From Funneliformis mosseae (taxonomy: Eukaryota > Glomeromycota > Glomeromycetes > Glomerales > Glomeraceae), in contig CAJVPP010002466.1 of the NCBI GenBank assembly GCA_910592005.1, positions 1 to 14,770 of the forward strand: a stretch of 14,770 nucleotides of DNA, read 5' to 3'. Shown piece by piece: positions 9,161 through 14,770 of this stretch. The notes beneath the pieces are model-generated. The model made no database searches. It was not told the origin of the DNA and saw only the letters and a program-made list of their open reading frames with translations. The position numbers and the translations under genes are program-made. Position 1 is the first letter of the stretch, and every line of letters starts with the position of its first letter.

Positions 9161-9597
9161 GTTTTAATGCTAGCTGAAATTTTATTATCTTCTTTAAGTT
9201 TACCAGTTGCATTAATTCATTGGTATAATTATTATTCTAAATGATATTCTATAAAATATGAGTATATACATTTAAAACTTGTGAATTCCTATGACATAAT
9301 TCCTTTTGATACTATTGTAGGATTAACATATAATAAAATATTTTAATTATCAAAAATGAATACTCTGTAAATAAATTTTATTTTATTAATAATAGCTAAA
9401 ATTTATTATTAATTATTATTTATATTATAAATATAGTAAAATTTATATAATTAAAAAAACTATAAAACTTCTTAAATAATCTTATAATTTAGTTAAAAAA
9501 GTATGTGTTTCTTTTATGAATTTTAAAGATAAAATACTTTTAAAATAATAACATGATTTTATTTTAAAGTAAAATATTATTTTATTAGATAAATCAA

Positions 9598-9753
9598 GTA
9601 CTATTATTTTAAATTTTATCAATAATTTATTGATAATCTAGAAAATTTAGATTACAATATAAAATTTATTGATTAAACAAATTTAATATTGTTCTTAATC
9701 TATAATCTAAATTTTTTAAATTATCAATAATTTTTTAAAATTATAGTATTATA
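9598..9753. repeat. AT-rich foldback
   Basis: 9629-9654 and 9703-9728 are inverted copies matching at 24 of 26 bases, with a 48-bp loop. With one gap the pairing continues outward (TACTAT near 9598 against ATAGTA near 9746), giving a hairpin-like structure of about 155 bp. It could be a MITE or simply AT-rich self-complementarity; the length of the 24/26 match favours real structure. Confidence 0.5.
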
Positions 9754-9913
9754 TAATAATAACATTAATTTTAATGTTAAATTAGAATAATAAAATTAGA
9801 TAATTTTTGTAAAATTTTAGTTAAAAATTATGTAAATTTAAATAAATTGTTAATTATCCAAAAAATTTTAATTAGTAGTAAACTTATAGATAAATTAAAG
9901 TAAATAAAGAGTA

Positions 9914-10078
9914 ATTATCTAAAAATTATAATTGAAAATTGTATTTCTTTCTGAAATAAAAAATTTAAAATTACATAAAAATTTAGTAATTTTATTGAAA
10001 TTATAATTATTAGATAATCTTTATAATTATAATGTATAAAATTAGAATTATGATTACAATTTATAATTATTAGATAAT
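9914..10078. repeat. Three copies of an 18-bp AT-rich repeat, one inverted
   Basis: TTATAATTATTAGATAAT occurs exactly at 10001-10018 and 10061-10078 (period 60). It occurs once in inverted orientation, with one mismatch, at 9914-9931. Shorter variants containing TTAGATAA are scattered around (for example near 9585 and 9787). Confidence 0.55.
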
Positions 10079-10267
10079 TTTAACTAAATAGTATTACTTA
10101 TTATATATAAAATATTTCAAATCTCTGATATATATTGATATAATTTTATATAAATTTATAAAGATCTTTTTCTTTTTTTTTAATTGTTAAAAATTTATTT
10201 TACAATTTTTTTTTATATTTTATTAAAAATGCTAAATATAATTAAATAAAATAATAATAAAGTTTAA

Positions 10268-10399
10268 CTTTTGATTAATAAAGAAGAAGTAGAAATTTTA
10301 AATATTGAAATATGCTTAAAAGATCAAATTACCTTTTTAGAAAGAAATTGTGAAAAACTTAAAATAGAATTTTTTTTGCAAAAACCTGTTAATTTTTAA
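10268..10399 (+). other. Short open frame with coiled-coil-like sequence
   Basis: Forty-three codons without an ATG read NKEEVEILNIEICLKDQITF and LERNCEKLKIEF, a charged heptad-like pattern unlike the surrounding random AT translation. It may be a surviving exon scrap of a decayed gene. No family is recognised. Confidence 0.25.
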
Positions 10400-11293
10400 A
10401 ATATATTATAAATATTTTTAAAATATATGATGCAGAAAGTCTATACTTAACAATATATATGTAATATTTAAAAATCTTTTAACTTTTTACAATGATAAAT
10501 TTAGAAAAAATAAACTGGTAACTTTATTCTTTAAGATAAGTTTTATTAAATTACCAATCAGTTTTTCAAAATAAGTTCTATATAAAAAGTTATAGGTATT
10601 TAAAATTGTATAATTTTCATATGATTTTTCTGAATTTGAAACATATATTATTGATTGAAATTTATGATAATTCTAGCTAGAATTATGGTAATTAATCATA
10701 ATGACAGCCTAAATTCCAAAAAAATGATTAATATCTCATTTTTTTATTGATTAATTACTAATCACATAATAAAAAATTCACAAAAAAATTTAAATCATTA
10801 TTAAGTTAAGACTTTTAGCACTATATTAAATATATTGCAAACATATTCTATTAACTCTTATGTAACTTGATATTAATAATATATTTAAAAATATGATTTT
10901 AGCAATATATAGTTGAATTTTTATATAGTCATACTTTATATAAATATACTTCTTTATAATTATCTAATTTTGAAAAATAAAATTAAATAATAATAAATTA
11001 CCTCTATATAGTCATAAATTAATTATAACATAAAATTTTAATTATTTTTAACGATGTGATACTATTATATATTTTAAATTAAAATTATACAAATATTAAA
11101 AAATAAAAGTAAAATAAAAAATAAAACTATAACTATCTCCTGTAGCTCTATTTTAAACCTATTAAAATTAACCAATCACTAGAAAATCTCTCTAAAAAAA
11201 TCCAAAAGATCCATATTTAATGATTTAATCTTCAATCAAAAATTTAAATAATATTATCAATATTCATTAAAAATCTAACTAAGAGAATATTTT

Positions 11294-11315
11294 AAAGCTA
11301 AAGTACTTTAGCTTT
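11294..11315. repeat. 22-bp perfect palindrome
   Basis: The two halves AAAGCTAAAGT and ACTTTAGCTTT are exact reverse complements with no spacer. The next bases outward do not pair. It lies just beyond the C-terminal end of the LINE remnant. It could be a protein-binding site or a cruciform-forming tract, or chance. Confidence 0.6.
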
Positions 11316-11379
11316 TCTAATAATTATTAATTGTAGAAACATAATATAGAATAATAGAATTTTTTAATCTATCATATTG

Positions 11380-12690
11380 CTTTTTCATCTTTATCAAGAT
11401 ATCTTTTTCTTAATAGTTTCTGTATATCTTAAAATTTAAATTTGATCATAAAATGCTAGTATAAGAAAATTTGTTATTTGAATTATTATATCTGTAATAT
11501 TAATAAAAAAGAAGACCCTTATAAAATATAAAATATAAAGGATAAGATGATTTCTTTTAATATTTGAATGCAGAATTTTTTGTATCCAAAAATTCAAATA
11601 GTAATTATTTAATATTATTATAAACTCTTATTTGTTCTTCATTTATTTTTAATTTAAAAAGAACATAGGTATTTAGAAAGTCTTTTATAGAGACACTAAT
11701 ATTATTGATGATAGTCTTTCTTTCTGAGCAAATTTATAGGTGATTGTAATATTCTTTAGATATTTGTATATCATGCATAATTAAACTTCATATAATTCTA
11801 AATGTCTGACTGCTAATTTTAAGATTGTAAGTAATTTGTTAATAAGTGTTTTAACCTTAAACACTTTTTCTTTTTTATACAAATGAAATAGCTTTAAACA
11901 AATTATTATTATTAATATTAAAAACTTCTAATAAATTTTTCTAGTGAATTTTTAAATTTTTATTAAAATCAGTTAAATTAGAATTCCTATTTAGATTTAA
12001 AAAAAAAAAGAAAATTATAATAAGGTATTCAAATCTTTTTAAAACTTTCTTGAAGAATATTCTATTAGAATGTTATTATAGTTTAGGTAAAGTTGTATAT
12101 TCTCAAAAGCTATGAGATTAATTATAAGAGAAGGTTGTGATGTATTCTTTTTAATTAATTTATTAGTTTTATCATTATAGAAATCTCCTGATTGTCTCTT
12201 AATTTTGACTAATTTAACTGAAAGTTAAAGATCAGAGCAACTCCTTTTTAATAAAACTAATATATTATATTTTAGAACCTTTTTTCTAATATATATAGTG
12301 AGATTTGTATTATTAACAAAATTATCAAAACTATCTATAACTACTTGACTATCTAAAAATACTATTACTTTAGCTTTTAAAGGATATACTATAAAAGTAA
12401 ATAAAAAAGTAAAAAGTTCTGCTCTGATTGATGATAAAATTGATTAATAAAATAAAAAAAGATAATTAAACCTTATTTATTATGTCTAGAAAATATTAAC
12501 TAAGACCTATTTTACAATTATTAATTATTGAATTAATTAAGAAGCCATCAGTATAAAAAGTTAGGATATTGTTAAATATCAAGGAGTTAAATATAAAAAT
12601 AGCTGATCTTGATAAAAGTTCTCTATAATATAGTTTTTGATTAATTCCTTATTAAGTATATGATATAAGAATGTAGGTAAATTAGTGATT
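11380..12690 (-). pseudogene. Decayed LINE polyprotein: RNase H domain and C-terminal zinc knuckle
   Basis: Read on the minus strand, the RNase H domain (12560 down to 12150) shows FYTDG (first Asp), SSIRAEL (Glu), FLDSQVVIDSF (second Asp) and VKIKRQSGDFYNDKTNKL. That last piece is the usual KxHSGDxxNDxAD region with His read as Gln and the last Asp as Asn. One frame runs through about 380 bp with two stops. Below it follow NILIEYSSRKF, then LAVRHLELYE with LCMIY and, after a frameshift, KEYYNHL-stop-ICSE. This is a C-x2-C...H-x3-C knuckle whose second Cys is now Tyr. The C-terminal tail ends around 11380-11520 (KGLLFINIT...). This order is that of fungal LINEs with RNase H after the reverse transcriptase. 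The boundaries are approximate. Confidence 0.72.
12150..12560 (-). other. RNase H type I domain remnant of the LINE
   Basis: YTDG is encoded at 12543-12554, RAEL around 12411-12425 and LDSQ around 12343-12358 on the complementary strand, in the correct order and spacing for an RNase H fold that degrades RNA in RNA:DNA hybrids during retrotransposition. A frame change is needed between YTDG and RAEL. Confidence 0.72.
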
Positions 12691-14159
12691 AAATAAATAT
12701 TATTTTATTATAAGGTGACTTGTTATCTAATTGATCTTTTTCTAATTAATAGTTGTATATATTTAATTAAAGATCAGGTAAATAATCTATAATTTAATGT
12801 ATTTTTATAGGGTAAATTAAATTTGATACTTTAATTATTACTATTTTGTTCAATTTCTATCTACAAATATAAGAAAAATTAAAGATAGAAGTAAAAGTCT
12901 TGGTCAAATTATAGGGGAGGGTTTTTGCAGAAATCAAACAAAGTGGTCTATTTATAATATATTTATTATACAGTCTTATTGATTTATTATTTAAAAAATA
13001 TTTAATAAAAGGTGAGCATCTGCTTTAATATAATATTAAATTATGATAGTATCTTGATCTTTAAATTTTTTTACTATTTTACCAATAATTGATATATCTA
13101 AAAAGAAATGATAAGCTGTAATATATTTCTTTTATTATTGTTATTTTAAAATCTATAAATTATTATCTATATCATTATTATTATTAGACTATAATCTTTA
13201 ATATTTTAGTTTTATCATCTTTTAAAACTAAGTTAGTAACCAGATTATAAAAATTATTAATATTCTCTTATCTTTTTATATCATTATATAAAAATTTATT
13301 TAAATATCTTTTCAATTTAGTAAATAAATATAGTTTTTATTTAATAATTAACCTATAAAGAATAGACTATATTTTGTTAATATAAAAAAATATTTTTCTG
13401 AATCTTTAAAAGAGATAAGAAAGTCTAATGAAATAGAATCTTCTATAATTTTATTGGTAAAAATGGGATCAGTGTTTAGAGTAATTTTCATATTGTTATA
13501 TTTTAATAGACTGATTGTTATACCTATGATATTTTTGTAAGAAGTTCTGTCAAAATCTTATTTCAGTAGTTAAGAGAAGAAACATGTAATGAGAAATTAG
13601 ATTGTAGTTAAAATAATCTTATTTTTGATATATGTAATATTATATAGTGATTTTGAATTAAATTGATAAAATAAAACTGTTAATAAAACTTTTAGTTGCT
13701 AAGATTTAAAGGTTATTGAGATTACATTCAACTCTTTTTATAACAAATTTTGATATTATAAAATTTATAATACAACAGATTTCAGTGTCAGATAGATTTT
13801 AAATATAAAAAAAAACTTTACTATACTAAATTTGTTAATTAAAAATTTATACAAATTAAAGTTAGAAGAATTTATATATAAAATAATCCTTTTTATAACA
13901 AAATTATTCTATGACAAATTTTTTTGAAATAATGAAGTTTTGCTTAAAATGAATTTTATTAGATTTATGTGTATAAAATTTGTAATTCTTTGTATCTAGT
14001 TTATTTAATAAAATTAATAATGAATAAATATTTTTATTACGCATTATATTTTGTATTTTATAATTTTTTTATACATTTATTTCTTTATATATCAAAAGTA
14101 AATTTAAAAAAACAACTTAATAAACTTACTAATAAATAAGATGAATCTTTAAAAAAAAT
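12691..14159. other. AT-rich stretch, possibly the unrecognisable reverse-transcriptase part of the LINE
   Basis: By position, the reverse transcriptase and endonuclease parts of the minus-strand LINE should lie here. I translated parts of the minus strand and found only short suggestive scraps (for example SLIKYIQLLIRKRS near 12720-12770) and no YxDD motif. No other gene, RNA or terminal repeat was recognised. Confidence 0.35.
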
Positions 14160-14170
14160 AAAATCTTTTA

Positions 14171-14330
14171 CAGTTGCATTAAAGGTTCAGGCGAAACCTG
14201 ATAATTACATCTGATCTAAATCTGAAATCTAGGCGATATTAGTTACGCCTCAACAAAAAATTTCTGAAATATCCGATTGAGTCTGATACTGCCCAAATCC
14301 TAAATTCAATCTGAATTAATTAAAATTCTC
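14171..14330 (+). other. Left non-coding end of a hAT-like element
   Basis: A GGTTCAGGCGAAACCTGA hairpin-like block at 14184-14201 is followed by degenerate repeats of the type ATCTGA / AATCTGAA and by GGCGATATTAGTTACGCC (14232-14249), whose GGCG and CGCC ends are complementary. Subterminal GGTTC...GAACC-type blocks and repeated short words upstream of a BED-finger transposase are typical of fungal hAT elements. TAAAG at 14180-14184 could be the actual tip, but no partner end lies in this window. Confidence 0.45.
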
Positions 14331-14770
14331 TGAAACTTAATTATTCACGTGAAAATCAAATATATAACATTATTGGTAAAACAAACATTAATGCATTCGC
14401 ATCTTACAAAATAGAGGCTAATTCAAGTACTTTAACCAATGATACTTCATTGCCTAAACGAAAAGTTGGTGAAAAACCTAAATCAATAGTTTGGGAAACA
14501 TATATTTAATAAGGAAAGCAAATTTCAAAAGGTCATTGAAACGCAACATGTAATTTTTGTGGAGCCTTTTGGTATAAAGGCTCACCAGCAACTCTTGAAG
14601 ATCACTTAGGAAATTTGTGTGTAAAAGTTCTGGCAGAGATTTGGGACTTTTTTTTAGAATGTTTAGCAATAAAAGCAGGTGAAACTAGTGAGCCTTCTTC
14701 AAAAAAACGAAAAATTGATTACCAACCATTTCAGCCAACTCAAACAAAACTTTCTGATTATATTGAAAGT
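14324..14770 (+). pseudogene. hAT transposase N-terminus with BED zinc finger, decayed, cut by window end
   Basis: One frame from 14324 reads NINAFASYKIEANSS, then LPKRKVGEKPKSIVWETYI, two stops, GKQISKGH, a stop, then NATCNFCGAFWYKGSPATLE and DHLGNLC. VWETY plus C-x2-C...H-x4-C is the BED-type finger found at the N-terminus of hAT transposases, where it binds the element ends. A basic stretch SSKKRKID and the QPTQTKLSDYIES segment follow, which usually precede the catalytic core; the core lies beyond 14770. There is no ATG at the expected start. The stop after KGH sits where a Trp codon would fit (TGG to TGA). It is a pseudogene despite the well-preserved finger. Confidence 0.8.

Larger units (their letters stand above)
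4823..9387 (+). pseudogene. Decayed Plavaka-like (KDZ/CMC-type) DNA transposase, interrupted by two younger elements
   Basis: Recognised pieces follow the family order in different frames. They are: a C2H2 finger at 4927-4992; an acidic, repetitive linker at 5038-5391; YKKFMTTVIQYYISDAACD at 5419-5505; CKGRTYMDKINIKDL at 5513-5623; NRNFVKNFFLDYKEEWKS near 5665-5720; WCEKELPFSKVLAVMLYIDS at 5832-5963; KYLLDPLL...IEYFIPHIFTILAD plus CYKCLMPEDQLNNM at 6055-6306; IYDTVALDYMHL at 6483-6575; GLKILHNGYQQGAKFTET at 6601-6807; QEIIKWIDDFIKLF at 6951-7036; NGLTTKTYKILHKIE and KNPYRISNKMN at 8511-8617; KFNDVAVVIDNVNYLIDN at 8860-9081; and VALIHWYNYYSK with its tail at 9161-9387. Matches to Plavaka-type transposases (SDA, PDRMHH, INGxTTETYESLHK, FSDVAV, WYDFKSK) are from memory of the family. 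Stops and frameshifts are numerous, so it is dead. Terminal repeats were not found. Confidence 0.8.
9388..11379. other. Extremely AT-rich non-coding stretch with foldbacks
   Basis: No gene is recognised. Contents that can be supported are a foldback at about 9598-9753, a dispersed 18-bp repeat at 9914-10078, a 43-codon open frame at 10268-10399, inverted 11-mers GTAATTAATCA and TGATTAATTAC near 10690-10760, and a 22-bp perfect palindrome at 11294-11315. The left part may include the 3' non-coding end of the Plavaka-like element and the right part the 3' end of the minus-strand LINE, but neither terminus can be drawn. Confidence 0.5.

Noticed and set aside
14478..14669. 63-aa minus-strand open frame at the right edge
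   Set aside because: It is the complement of the hAT BED-finger region, whose plus-strand sequence fits a known family.

Overview
The window looks like nuclear DNA of a filamentous fungus with a very AT-rich, transposon-filled genome. An arbuscular mycorrhizal (Glomeromycotina, Rhizophagus-like) genome is my best guess. The evidence is short 80-90 nt introns with GTATGT-type donors and AG acceptors, a fungal-type secreted S41 peptidase, and decayed Plavaka/KDZ, Tc1/mariner, hAT and LINE elements in DNA that is overwhelmingly A+T. The organism call is inference; no rRNA or other marker gene is present.

Layout. 1-1340: non-coding DNA with an imperfect foldback (159-298) and a short less AT-rich patch (about 1036-1140). 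1394-3666 (+): the only gene that looks intact, a four-exon, 671-residue secreted serine peptidase of family S41 (CPAF-like fungal group). 3667-4820: its 3' flank and AT-rich spacer. 4823-9387 (+): a badly decayed Plavaka-type DNA transposase that can be followed piece by piece from an N-terminal C2H2 finger to its C-terminus, with intron scars. Nested inside it are a Tc1/mariner element of DD34E type (7037-8325, TA duplication, dead transposase on the minus strand) and, 25 bp further on, a 133-bp MITE (8351-8483) with hAT-like ends and a perfect 8-bp target duplication. 9388-11380: extremely AT-rich DNA with foldbacks and a dispersed 18-bp repeat. 11380-12690 (-): remains of a LINE polyprotein (RNase H domain plus C-terminal zinc knuckle), probably with an unrecognisable reverse transcriptase part up to about 14100. 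14160-14770 (+): the left part of a decayed hAT transposase with a BED zinc finger, running off the window.

How it fits together. One host gene for an exported protease sits beside a transposon graveyard in which most older elements carry stop codons and frameshifts. Several losses are consistent with G-to-A (C-to-T) decay, including Trp-to-stop, Cys-to-Tyr and a GT-to-AT splice donor. I see no new defence, metabolic or regulatory system. The most informative items are the nested insertions with preserved target duplications, the hairpin-built MITE, and the full exon structure of the peptidase.
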